DNA of 64,000 nt, taken from Rhizobium sp. Q54 (GTDB lineage: Bacteria > Pseudomonadota > Alphaproteobacteria > Rhizobiales > Xanthobacteraceae). Each line of letters starts with the position of its first letter. Position 1 is the first letter of the stretch. The DNA lies in assembly GCA_945861895.1 (NCBI GenBank), contig CAMAWF010000009.1, positions 1 to 64,000 of the forward strand. The letters run 5' to 3'. Made by a program: the position numbers and the translations under genes. Below the pieces are notes generated by a model that was not told the DNA's origin, ran no database searches, and was given only the letters and a program-made list of their open reading frames with translations. This document shows, in pieces, positions 40,221 to 50,846 of this stretch.

Positions 40221-40712
40221 CTAGAACGGAATCTCGTCGTCCATGTCATCGCGCTTGCCGGCGCCGGCCATGGCCGGTTTGCGCTCGCGCGAAACGGTCG
40301 GTCCCGGCGAGCCGAAGTCGCCGCCCTCGCTTGCACTTGCGCCTGCGCCGCTCCCGCCGCCGCGGGTGTCGAGCATGGTGAGCTGCGAATTGAAGCCCTG
40401 CAACACGACCTCGGTGGAATATTTGTCGTTGCCGTCCTTGTCCTGCCATTTGCGGGTCTGCAAGGCGCCTTCGAGATAAATCTTCGAGCCCTTCTTGAGA
40501 TATTGCTCGACGATCTTGCACAGACCTTCATTGAAGATGACCACGCGGTGCCACTCGGTCTTTTCCTTGCGCTCGCCGGTGGTCTTGTCGCGCCAGCTCT
40601 CCGAAGTCGCGACGCGCAAATTCGCAATCGGACGGCCGTCCTGGGTGCGGCGGATTTCCGGGTCGGCGCCGAGATTACCGATCAAGATCACTTTGTTGAC
40701 GCTGCCTGCCAT
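40221..40712 (-). CDS. ssb: Single-stranded DNA-binding protein
   Basis: A 163-residue SSB. The OB fold covers residues 1-110 ([40 protein letters not shown]), followed by a Gly/Ser-rich linker and the acidic tip DDEIPF that binds partner repair proteins. A LexA-type box lies about 150 bases upstream, consistent with SOS control of ssb. Confidence 0.97.
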   Translation of the reverse strand: MAGSVNKVILIGNLGADPEIRRTQDGRPIANLRVATSESWRDKTTGERKEKTEWHRVVIFNEGLCKIVEQYLKKGSKIYLEGALQTRKWQDKDGNDKYSTEVVLQGFNSQLTMLDTRGGGSGAGASASEGGDFGSPGPTVSRERKPAMAGAGKRDDMDDEIPF

Positions 40713-40862
40713 GATGCTCTCCGCACGCTGATGTGCCGTTGCCCGCTATTCCACCCTAGTGGCCGCCCGAAACCCGGCAAGCCGCAGCGGCCGGCGCCGT
40801 TGCTTTATCCACAAGGCCCGTAGGCCGCCGCCAAACGCGCTGCGGTTGTGGGGTTAATCATT

Positions 40863-40877
40863 GTTCTTGTTATGTTC
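40863..40877 (-). promoter_or_regulatory. LexA (SOS) box upstream of ssb
   Basis: GTTC (40863-40866), seven bases (TTGTTAT), GTTC (40874-40877) match the alphaproteobacterial LexA operator GTTC-N7-GTTC exactly (GAAC-N7-GAAC on the other strand). It is 151 bases from the ssb start and 150 from the porin-like gene. SSB is a common SOS target, which favours the leftward assignment. Confidence 0.75.
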
Positions 40878-40931
40878 TAGCACTACTAATGCGAATCAGC
40901 AACCGTCATTCGCGTGAAATCTTTGCTTACG

Positions 40932-40949
40932 CTGTGACATTTTGGTCAC
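40932..40949 (+). promoter_or_regulatory. Perfect palindrome, possible operator of the porin-like gene
   Basis: TGTGAC (40932-40937) and GTCACA (40944-40949) are perfect inverted arms separated by ATTTTG. The half-sites resemble CRP/FNR-type half-sites, but the TGTGA/TCACA spacing is eight rather than six bases. It is about 80 bases upstream of the porin-like start. The bound protein is unknown. Confidence 0.4.
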
Positions 40950-41027
40950 ACTTCGAATCATCCACAACATATAGGGTCCGCGCCAGTACGAGTTCGTTTC
41001 GGCCGAAATAAACAGGAGGTCTACAAG

Positions 41028-41717
41028 ATGCAGCGTTTCACAATCTCGGCGTGTGCCGGGTTATTGGCGCTTGCGATGGCCAGCCCATCGCTCGCGGCCG
41101 ATCTGCCCAGGCCCGCCTACAAGGCGCCGCTCTATTCGGCGCCGGGCTTTAGTTGGTCCGGCTTCTATGTCGGCATCAACGGCGGCTACGGATGGGGCAA
41201 TACCAACTGGGCCAACACCTCCGGCACCTCCGCCGACTTCGACGTCAAGGGCTGGATGTTTGGCGGCACCCTCGGCTACAACTTGCAGACCGGCTCATGG
41301 GTCTGGGGTATTGAAGGCGACTGGGATTACGCCAACATCAAAGGCACCGGCGTGTCTACCTTGCCGACCGGCCTTTGCACCGGGGTCGGTTGCGAAACCA
41401 AAAATACCTGGCTCGGCACCGGCCGCGCCCGTATCGGCTATGCTTGGGATCGTTTCCTGCCTTACATCACCGGCGGCGCGGCCTTCGGCAATGTAAAGAT
41501 GATCCGGTCCAGCGGCGTATCCGATTCCGACACGAAAATCGGCTGGACGCTTGGCGGCGGCGTCGAATACGCCTTCATGGGCGCATGGTCGGCCAAGCTC
41601 GAATATCTCTATGTCGATCTCGGCAAAGGAGAATGCGGCGTCACAACTTGCGGTGTTGCAACCGACGTCGAGTTCAAAACCAACATCGTCCGCGCTGGCT
41701 TGAACTATCGCTTCTAA
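41028..41717 (+). CDS. Outer-membrane beta-barrel protein (Omp25/Omp31-like porin family)
   Basis: A 229-residue outer-membrane protein: a signal peptide ending at SLAAD (residue 24), then an eight-stranded barrel with SWSGFYVGINGGYGWGN as first strand, WVWGIEGDWDYANIKG in the middle, and the terminal-Phe ending IVRAGLNYRF needed for barrel insertion. Two cysteine pairs (LCTGVGCE and ECGVTTCG) in outer loops are unusual for this family. A strong AGGAGG precedes the start. It separates ssb from uvrA. Confidence 0.93.
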   Translation: MQRFTISACAGLLALAMASPSLAADLPRPAYKAPLYSAPGFSWSGFYVGINGGYGWGNTNWANTSGTSADFDVKGWMFGGTLGYNLQTGSWVWGIEGDWDYANIKGTGVSTLPTGLCTGVGCETKNTWLGTGRARIGYAWDRFLPYITGGAAFGNVKMIRSSGVSDSDTKIGWTLGGGVEYAFMGAWSAKLEYLYVDLGKGECGVTTCGVATDVEFKTNIVRAGLNYRF

Positions 41718-41758
41718 ACGATGCCCGCCGGGAGCTCCGGCGCGCAATGACAATGCAG

Positions 41759-41782
41759 GGGCCGGCCATGTGCCGGCCCTTT
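41759..41782 (+). terminator. Rho-independent terminator after the porin-like gene
   Basis: GGGCCGGC (41759-41766) and GCCGGCCC (41772-41779) form an 8-bp stem with a 5-base loop followed by TTT. It is 42 bases beyond the porin stop codon and upstream of the uvrA LexA box, so uvrA has its own promoter. Confidence 0.75.
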
Positions 41783-41841
41783 GCTATTGCGGCGGGGCTT
41801 TTCAACCGGATAAAATCTCCCGGCCCTAGCGAAACACCCCC

Positions 41842-41856
41842 GTTCTCACTACGTTC
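41842..41856 (+). promoter_or_regulatory. LexA (SOS) box upstream of uvrA
   Basis: GTTC (41842-41845), seven bases (TCACTAC), GTTC (41853-41856) match the alphaproteobacterial LexA operator. It lies 47 bases upstream of the first uvrA start codon, where LexA would block the promoter. Confidence 0.85.
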
Positions 41857-41903
41857 ACGCTTATTCCGGCTGTGCTCGCCCCGAGCATCGGCGGCGCGAA
41901 CGC

Positions 41904-44984
<3,081 letters not shown>

Positions 44985-44994
44985 TCTTCCTTTA

Positions 44995-45015
44995 CCCTCC
45001 CCTGGAGGGGGAGGG
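44995..45015. repeat. Single palindrome of the G/C repeat family after uvrA
   Basis: CCCTCCCC (44995-45002) and GGGGAGGG (45008-45015) pair around TGGAG, 10 bases after the uvrA stop. A second, imperfect hairpin follows at about 45017-45051 (TCGTCCGCC..GAAGGCGCGACGA), whose CCGCCGAAGC core matches the hairpins at 45641-45703. Either could act as a uvrA terminator, though no T run follows. Confidence 0.75.
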
Positions 45016-45156
45016 TCGTCCGCCGAAGCTCGCAGAGCGAAGGCGCGACGAGTGGAGTGACAACGTTCCTGCGGCGTGCTGCGTTGCCCGCCAAATTATG
45101 TTAGATATTTCCATGGCCATGAATGTCGAAGCAGGATTCGCGAGTTGAAGCGCCGC

Positions 45157-45420
45157 ATGAGCGAAATCGAAGGCTCGTTCGGCTTCCTGACCGAGCAGGT
45201 CAAGAGCGTGCACAAGGATTTGCTCACCTTTCAGGAAAAGACCGAACAACGATTCGATGAGGTCGATCAGCGGTTCGACAAGGTCGATGGCCGTCTCGAC
45301 AAGATCGACGGCCGCCTCGACCGGGTCGAAACCGGACTTCGTGGTTTGCGCACCGACATGCCGAAAATCGTGGGCGAGACCATGCGCGAGGTGCTGCGGG
45401 AGCAGCGCGGCAAATCGTGA
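45157..45420 (+). CDS. Small coiled-coil protein, N terminus probably frameshifted
   Basis: An 87-residue, highly charged protein that is nearly all coiled coil, with repeats of the form QRFDEVDQRFDKVDGRLDKIDGRLDRVE (quoted in pieces: QRFDEVDQRFDKVDG, RLDKIDGRLDRVE). The ATG at 45157 opens the uninterrupted frame, but in-frame codons just upstream encode IRELKRR, continuing the same helix. An ATG at 45113 reads AMNVEA one frame over and stops, so a one-base deletion near 45133 may have truncated the gene. Its stop overlaps the GTG of the next gene. No function is known. Confidence 0.55.
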   Translation: MSEIEGSFGFLTEQVKSVHKDLLTFQEKTEQRFDEVDQRFDKVDGRLDKIDGRLDRVETGLRGLRTDMPKIVGETMREVLREQRGKS

Positions 45421-45619
45421 CTCGGACCCGCCGAGAGTTCATTCACGAAGGCAAATATGCCGCCGAAGTGACGATCGAGCTAGAATACAGCGACGAAAGC
45501 TGGTCGCCGACGATGCGCGCAAGCTTGACGCGGTTCGCCTAGCCCTTCGCGCGGGCAATCTCGTCGAAGCCGCGAAACACGGCCGCGTGTTTGAACTGAC
45601 CCCCGTCGCAGCGAAATGA
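45417..45619 (+). pseudogene. Small gene (about 67 residues), frameshifted
   Basis: A GTG at 45417, overlapping the previous stop, starts TRTRREFIHEGKYAAEVTIE. The frame runs into a TAG at 45541-45543. From about 45510 the next frame continues with DDARKLDAVRLALRAGNLVE and ends GRVFELTPVAAK at the TGA at 45617. Together they make one small acidic protein of a kind often found next to short coiled-coil or toxin-like genes. The frame change near 45508-45515 is a one-base event. Decay or sequencing error are both possible. Confidence 0.6.
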
Positions 45620-45640
45620 TTACGGCGTGTTGAGCGCCTT

Positions 45641-45703
45641 GTCCGCCGAAGCGCTGTGCGCGAAGGCGGACCTGTCCACCGAAGCGCCTTGCGCGAAGGT
45701 GGA
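45641..45703. repeat. Two tandem hairpin repeats next to the uvrA tail copy
   Basis: GTCCGCC (45641-45647) pairs with GGCGGAC (45665-45671), and TCCACC (45675-45680) pairs with GGTGGA (45698-45703). Both have the inner sequence GAAGCGC..GCGCGAA and are clearly versions of one unit. The second ends exactly where the copied uvrA tail begins. Confidence 0.75.
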
Positions 45704-45784
45704 AGCTACACCGGGCAATTTTTAGGGCCGGTGCTGGGGTGAAGAGAGAATAAAAGGAAGAAGGGCGTGCAGGCGGCGGAGTGA
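45704..45784 (+). pseudogene. Second, diverged copy of the uvrA 3' end
   Basis: These 81 bases align along their whole length with the last 78 bases of uvrA (44907-44984). The copy translates as [12 protein letters not shown], then TGA, then RENKRKKGVQAAE and a stop, against [25 protein letters not shown] in uvrA (each quoted piece under 20 residues in the alignment). Several differences are silent (CAG/CAA, CTG/TTA) and the length difference is one codon. The copy therefore looks derived from a once-functional related uvrA and not from simple random decay. Confidence 0.85.
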
Positions 45785-45788
45785 ATAA

Positions 45789-47507
45789 CTAACTATTCCA
45801 GTTAGCTTTTAGCCCATTCCAACTGGCGATGCGCGCGCTAGCTTCGACAGCCCGTTCTTTCAAATCTAGGATAGCGCCGAGTTCTACCAAGGTCATATGC
45901 GGCAGAACCTGCTCGGCAAAGAGAACTTTGTTGCGTGCAAATCGCTTGCCCTCCCCTTCACGAAATTCTTCGAGAAACTCCGTGATGTCCTGATATTCAG
46001 ACAACGTTTGCTTTAGACCGGGATACATTTTTTGCAAAACCGTCTGTGGAATATAGTTCTCTACCTACCGCCCCTTCGAAACCCACGTCATTCCTCCAAA
46101 TTCATCAAACTCTGCAATAATTCTTTTTTTGGTGTCGTTCAGCGTGGAATTGCGCACTCGTTTGTCACTATCAATTAATATCATCGCATTTCGATTCACT
46201 CTCAGAACTTTGATCGCCTCAGCCGCGTCGACATCTTGGAATGGCTCAGCGCCCGAAAGATGGGCCAAAAGTCTTCCTCCATACGACACACACTGATAGT
46301 GAGCACCTTCCTGGAGGACACCATCAGTCACCAGTGCCATCCACCGATTAAAATAAAGTCGGTCCGAAGGACCCTCAACCCACACAATTCCGTTTGCTTG
46401 CAGCAGATCACTCGCGCGGATATCGAGGTCATCCAAAATTCCGCGATTGTCGTAATAGGTTTGAACATGCCGCACCTTTGCCGTTTTTCCATCGTGAGTG
46501 ACGTGTATGATCTGCGATGCTACATCATGACTCAGCAAATCGATCATCGCGCTTGAATGCGTTGTCAAAAAAATTAGACATTCTTTTTCAACTGACAAAT
46601 CACGAAGAAATTTGACCAGTCTTCTTTGCAAAGCCGGATGCAGATTGTTTTCAAGTTCTTCGAATGCAAATACAAATTTGGATAAATCATGATTCTCTAT
46701 CACGGGAAGTAATACGACAAATCCGAGCACTAGAAGAACAGTCTTAAGGCCACTCCCACTATGACTAAGCGCTATGCGTCCTTTTTCCCCTTCCTCAAGA
46801 TACACCTCCCATGTGCCATTTCCGTGTTGCTGCACTTCAATTCCAGAAAATGACGCGTCCGGTGCAAAAATGCGATTTAGTGCTACAAGCAAATCTCCCT
46901 CAATTAGCTTGCTCGGCAACGACGATTTATTGAGATAGCACTGAACAGTATTTGTAAAACCCGCACCATTCTTTCCAATGTGCGTCGCCTGACTGTCGTT
47001 TTCGGCCACAATATCTCGATCAGCAACAAGTCTACGAAAAAGTTTGTCTTTTAACGGGTTTTGGACTCCTTCCGCAACCTGAGCAAAATGTTTCTTCGCC
47101 CGCGCGTAGTCGTGCTCAGATTGCAGACTTACAAAAGATTGTTTTTTCTGATTTTGTAGTTCAATCGTTATCTTCTCACCAATGAATTGCATTCCAAATT
47201 TCCAGTGGTTTCCTCCAATATCGCCACCACTCGTGCTTTCTGAAAAAATGCGGCGCAGTTCTGAATCAACAAGAGGCTTCGTTAACAAAACTTGGGATGG
47301 CAGATTCTGATGTCGTAACGCATCCAAAACGCCTTTGTGATCACAAGCCAATTCAACTAAATCTAATAATGCTGACTTTCCGCTATTGTTCCTTCCTACA
47401 ATTACATTGGTCGGCCGAAGAGTATCGAAGCCCCCTGCGCTATCAGCAAAACATTTATAGTTTCGAATTTTTAGATCGATTGATTTCAATGTTTCAAGAA
47501 AGCTCAT
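45789..47507 (-). pseudogene. OLD-family AAA ATPase/TOPRIM nuclease, interrupted by an in-frame amber codon
   Basis: From the ATG at 47507, 480 residues read to a TAG at 46065-46067. The same frame then continues with VENYIPQTVLQKMYPG to a stop at 45789, giving 572 codons in all. The N-terminal ABC-type ATPase has Walker A GRNNSGKS, signature-like LSHSGSGLKT, Walker B FAFEELENNLHP and a His switch in LTTHSSAM. The TOPRIM part has VEGPSDRLYF and ILIDSDKR. OLD nucleases act in anti-phage defence (P2 Old, GajA). No UvrD-like helicase is adjacent, so it is class 1-like. The region is far more AT-rich than its surroundings, pointing to transfer. A single GAG to TAG change would explain the stop. 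Confidence 0.85.
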
Positions 47508-47631
47508 GACCGCTCTTTGAAAGTTAACTGGCCAACAATATTCGGCGCTGCCAACGATCCTTATCCTATCGCGACGATGAAGGCCGCAGCCAAACTACGT
47601 CCTTTCTAACCTGAGATGTGGCCGACGTCGC

Positions 47632-48255
47632 CTACGAATTTGCAGCCGCCATCTCCTTATCCTTCGCCTCCGCCCGCTGCGCGGCCGGGCGCGCCGCGAT
47701 CCGCGCGGCGTAGTCGAGAAATTCCTTCCGCTCCGGGACCATCTTGAAGATCATGCCCCAGCGGATGTTGGCGCCGATCACCACATCGGCGGCGGTGAAC
47801 TGCTCGCCCATCAGCCACGGCCCTTTCGCCACCGCCTGCGCCACCACATTCATCGTCGTGTCGAAATCGCCGTAGCCGAGCATGGCGCGGCGCGGCGCTT
47901 CCTTGCGCGGGGCCGCGCGGTCGGTCACCGCAGCCTCGAAACAGCCCGGCCCGAAGAACAGCCATTTGAGATAGACGCCGCGGCGCGGCGTGCCGATGGG
48001 CACATTGAGCTTCGCGTTCGGAAATTCGTCCGCCAAATAAGTGCAGATCGCCGCCACCTCGGTGATGACGGTGTCGCCGTGCTTGAGCGCCGGCACCTTG
48101 CCCATCGGATTGAGGCTGAGATAATCCGGCTTGAGGTTCTCGCCCTTGCTCAGATGCAGCTGGTGAATGTCGTAAGGCTCGCCCACCTCCTCCAGCATCC
48201 ACAGCACGATGGACGAGCGCGAGGGCGAGGCGTGATAGAGCGTGAGCTTGGGCAT
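47632..48255 (-). CDS. Glutathione S-transferase family protein
   Basis: A 207-residue GST. The thioredoxin-like N-terminal domain starts LTLYHASPSRSSIVLWMLEE with an active-site Ser region, and the glutathione-binding segments are GKVPALKHGDTVITE. The C-terminal helical domain contains the N-capping motif QFTAADVVIGANI. It probably conjugates or reduces small electrophiles in the cytoplasm; the substrate is unknown. Confidence 0.92.
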   Translation of the reverse strand: MPKLTLYHASPSRSSIVLWMLEEVGEPYDIHQLHLSKGENLKPDYLSLNPMGKVPALKHGDTVITEVAAICTYLADEFPNAKLNVPIGTPRRGVYLKWLFFGPGCFEAAVTDRAAPRKEAPRRAMLGYGDFDTTMNVVAQAVAKGPWLMGEQFTAADVVIGANIRWGMIFKMVPERKEFLDYAARIAARPAAQRAEAKDKEMAAANS

Positions 48256-48305
48256 GGCGTTCTCTTTGTTGGTCGCAGCGCAAATTCGGGATCGCGCACC
48301 AAAGC

Positions 48306-48333
48306 AAAACGCCCGGCGGGTTAAGGCCGGGCG
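48306..48333 (-). terminator. Rho-independent terminator after the cold-shock gene
   Basis: On the minus strand CGCCCGGC and GCCGGGCG form an 8-bp stem with an 8-base loop, followed by TTTT. It stands about 50 bases past the stop of the cold-shock gene and before the start of the GST gene. Confidence 0.8.
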
Positions 48334-48385
48334 CTCCGTTCGTTTTATTCTTCAAACCACCGCGGCTTTTACGCCGCGACCGGCA

Positions 48386-48589
48386 TCAGACCGCCTGGAG
48401 ATTTCCAGCCGCCTGCTTGCCGCGCTCGGTCACCACTTCGTAGCTGACCTTCTGGCCTTCATTCAGGGTCGACATGCCGGCGCGCTCAAGCGCGCTGACG
48501 TGTACGAACACATCCTTCGAGCCGTCATCCGGCTGAATGAATCCAAAGCCTTTTTGCGTATTGAAGAACTTCACAGTACCGATGGCCAT
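48386..48589 (-). CDS. Cold-shock domain protein (CspA family)
   Basis: A 67-residue RNA chaperone. RNP1 is KGFGFIQPD and RNP2 is DVFVHVSAL, both complete. The ATG at 48589 is 5 bases after AAGGAGG; the overlapping ATG at 48592 would be too close. The roughly 200 bases upstream could hold a long cold-shock leader, though no cold box was identified. Confidence 0.96.
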   Translation of the reverse strand: MAIGTVKFFNTQKGFGFIQPDDGSKDVFVHVSALERAGMSTLNEGQKVSYEVVTERGKQAAGNLQAV

Positions 48590-48821
48590 CATGGCCTCCT
48601 TGCATTTATCGCTCATGAAACCGGCACACGCTCATCGCGCACCGGCCTTAACATCCGAGTTTTGGGGGTTGCTTTGAGAGCCCAAGTTCGGGGCGGAGCA
48701 AGGCAGACCGAAAACTGGTTGCGGCGGAGATATAATACGAACCGGCCTTTGCCACAAGACGCGAACCGTCGCATCGCCCTCCGCACCACGCCGCAGATTG
48801 CCGAATATTCATGCATTTTCA

Positions 48822-49187
48822 ATGCGTTATCGCAAGTTAACATTGGCAGAATTAGTCCTTGCAGGCTGCTCGGGCGTGATAAAATTCTCCCATAGTTTCG
48901 ATTCGCCGCCGCCGCGCCATGTCACGGTTTGGCGCGGTTTGACGCGGTTTGCCGCAAGATCGGCTGCGCGTGCGATCAAGAATGCCGCCGGCGAATGGTG
49001 CTGCGGCGAAGGCGACTGCCCGGCCTTGAATTACACGCCGCGCATATTATCCAGCGGATACCTGCTGGAAAACGGCGAAGTCATTCCCTTCAACGAGGCG
49101 CAGCCGAGCCCCAACGGCAGCTATGTCCGCTGCCACCGGCCGGACGGCACGCGGCGCTGCTTCTTCGCCCCGCCCACCAGCATGTGA
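48822..49187 (+). CDS. Conserved hypothetical protein with CC..C motif
   Basis: A protein of about 121 residues whose C-terminal 70 residues form the conserved part: GEWCCGEGDCPALNYTPR, a GYLLENGEVIPFNEAQPSP stretch, and YVRCHRPDGTRRCFF. Five cysteines suggest a disulfide-rich exported domain. Relatives with the same Cys pattern occur widely in Hyphomicrobiales. The N terminus is uncertain: ATGs at 48798 and 48822 or a GTG at 48876 are possible, and none gives a convincing signal peptide, although LVLAGC from the ATG starts resembles a lipobox. Confidence 0.6.
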   Translation: MRYRKLTLAELVLAGCSGVIKFSHSFDSPPPRHVTVWRGLTRFAARSAARAIKNAAGEWCCGEGDCPALNYTPRILSSGYLLENGEVIPFNEAQPSPNGSYVRCHRPDGTRRCFFAPPTSM

Positions 49188-49191
49188 TGGC

Positions 49192-49644
49192 CTAGAGCCG
49201 CGGCATCGGACGCATCGCGCTCGACGACGGCACTTTCACCAGCGCCTCGCCGTCGAGCACGATTTCATCGCCCACCTTGCAGGTGCAGGCGAGCCGCGCG
49301 CGGAATTTTTCCGCCACCAGTTCGACCACCGATACGGTGACTTCCACCACATCGCCGATTTTCACCGGCGCGCGGAAATTCAGCGTCTGCGAAATATAGA
49401 CGGCGCCCGGACCCGGCAGCCGCGTGCCGAGCACCGCGGAAATCAGGCTCGCGGTGTAGAGGCCGTGCGCGATCCGCGTGCCGAACGGCGTCTTGGCGGC
49501 GAAATGCTCGGAAAGATGAATCGGATTGCGGTCGCCGGTCACTTCGGCAAAGCCCACCACGTCGGAAGAAGCGATGGTCTTCGACAGCCGCTCGGTCATG
49601 CCGAGCGAAAGATCTTCGAAAAACAGCGTCCGCAAAACCAGCAT
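49192..49644 (-). CDS. MaoC-like (R)-specific enoyl-CoA hydratase family protein
   Basis: A 150-residue hot-dog fold protein. The hydratase motif is clear in DRNPIHLSEHFAAKTPFGTR followed by IAHGLYTASL, with the catalytic Asp and His. The natural substrate is a 2-enoyl-CoA, perhaps linking beta-oxidation to polyhydroxyalkanoate synthesis. The start is the ATG at 49644, 14 bases after the MFS gene, so the two are probably co-transcribed. Confidence 0.9.
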   Translation of the reverse strand: MLVLRTLFFEDLSLGMTERLSKTIASSDVVGFAEVTGDRNPIHLSEHFAAKTPFGTRIAHGLYTASLISAVLGTRLPGPGAVYISQTLNFRAPVKIGDVVEVTVSVVELVAEKFRARLACTCKVGDEIVLDGEALVKVPSSSAMRPMPRL

Positions 49645-49658
49645 CGCCGCAGCACCGT

Positions 49659-50846
49659 TCAATTGCGCGGGCGGCAGAGCACCCACAACATCGCCATCAG
49701 CACCACATTGATCAGCGCGGTCGCGGTCAATAGGCCGATGGTCGTATCGATGCCGTGCGCCTCGATCAGCGCAGCGCCGGCCGCCGGCGCCAGCGCCTGC
49801 ACGATCAGCGCCGGAAACGCCAGCTTTCCCATCAGCAGCGGATAGCGCGCCGGCCCGAACAGCGCCAGCGGCAGCGTGCCGCGCGCGATCCAGAAAATGC
49901 CGTAGCCCGCGCCATACAGCACAATGACAAGGATCAGGATCGGGAACCCGGCAAACAGCAACACAAGTCCCACCGCCATCAGCACGCAGGCGGCAACCAG
50001 CGTCCAGATCGGATGGTAATGCGCGCCGAAGATGCGCTCGATAATGCGCGCGCCGACCTGCGCCGGACCGAACAGCGTGCCGAGCGTCACGGCAACCGCG
50101 AATTCGACGCCGCGCGCCTGCAAAAAGATCAGCAGATGCACCACCACGATGGAGCCGATGCCGGCGGTGACGGTGAGCACCAGCGCGAGCAATAAGAAGA
50201 CCGGCAATTCCCGCTGCAACGGCGTCGCGCCGGCAGCCTGCGGGGTGTCGTGCGCTTTAGCCTCGGCCGGCATTTGCGAGCCTGTACGCAGGGCAAAAGC
50301 CTGCATCGGCAAAGCCACGAAAACGTGGATGGCCGCGTAGACGAAACAGGCGCTGCGCCATCCAATCGTTTCGATCATGAAGGCGCTCAACGGCCAGCAC
50401 AGCGTGCTGGCAAAACCGCCGAACAGCGTCAAATTCGTGATCGGCCCGCGCGCGGCGCTGCCGTAGAGCCGGCCAAGTGCCGCAAAAACCGCATCGTAAA
50501 GCCCGGTGCCCATGCCCATGCCAAGCACAGCCCAGGCCGCGAGATAAAACGGCAGCGACGGAGAAGCGCCGATGCCGATGAGCCCGGCCGCATACAGCAG
50601 CGAGCTTGCGATCACCACCGGCTGCCCGCCATGCCTGTCGATGACGCGCCCGACCCGCGGCGAAATCAGCCCCGCCACCAGCAGACCGATCGATACGCCG
50701 CCGACGACCCAGCTCAACGGCCAGCCGGTGTCGGCAACGATCGGCGCGGCAAACACGGCGGGAATATAAAACGACGTGCCCCAGGCCAAAATCTGGACCA
50801 CGCCCAGCGAGGCCACGACAGCGATGCGGCTCGGGGGTCCGTGCAT
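49659..50846 (-). CDS. Major facilitator superfamily transporter
   Basis: A 395-residue MFS permease with 12 predicted helices. The loop 2-3 motif reads SPRVGRVIDRHGGQPVV, typical of the superfamily. A cytoplasmic linker (about 193-215) joins the two halves. The substrate is unknown; coupling to a MaoC gene suggests an organic acid, but this is weak inference. Confidence 0.9.
   Translation of the reverse strand: MHGPPSRIAVVASLGVVQILAWGTSFYIPAVFAAPIVADTGWPLSWVVGGVSIGLLVAGLISPRVGRVIDRHGGQPVVIASSLLYAAGLIGIGASPSLPFYLAAWAVLGMGMGTGLYDAVFAALGRLYGSAARGPITNLTLFGGFASTLCWPLSAFMIETIGWRSACFVYAAIHVFVALPMQAFALRTGSQMPAEAKAHDTPQAAGATPLQRELPVFLLLALVLTVTAGIGSIVVVHLLIFLQARGVEFAVAVTLGTLFGPAQVGARIIERIFGAHYHPIWTLVAACVLMAVGLVLLFAGFPILILVIVLYGAGYGIFWIARGTLPLALFGPARYPLLMGKLAFPALIVQALAPAAGAALIEAHGIDTTIGLLTATALINVVLMAMLWVLCRPRN

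Larger units (their letters stand above)
40713..41027. other. Divergent regulatory region between ssb and the porin-like gene
   Basis: 315 bases without a credible gene. It holds the LexA-type box at 40863-40877, a perfect 6-6-6 palindrome at 40932-40949, and a strong ribosome-binding site (AGGAGG, about 41011-41016) for the porin-like gene. The centre is markedly more AT-rich than its flanks. Confidence 0.7.

Noticed and set aside
40932-40949. A CRP site upstream of the porin gene
   Set aside because: Half-sites look right but the spacing is eight instead of six bases, so only a generic operator is reported.
45789-46037. A separate 82-residue gene after the OLD-family gene
   Set aside because: It is in the same frame as the OLD gene, separated only by one TAG and nine codons, and continues its C-terminal sequence.
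45789-47507. A Gabija (GajA-GajB) defence system
   Set aside because: The nuclease is OLD-like, but no UvrD-type helicase gene lies next to it.
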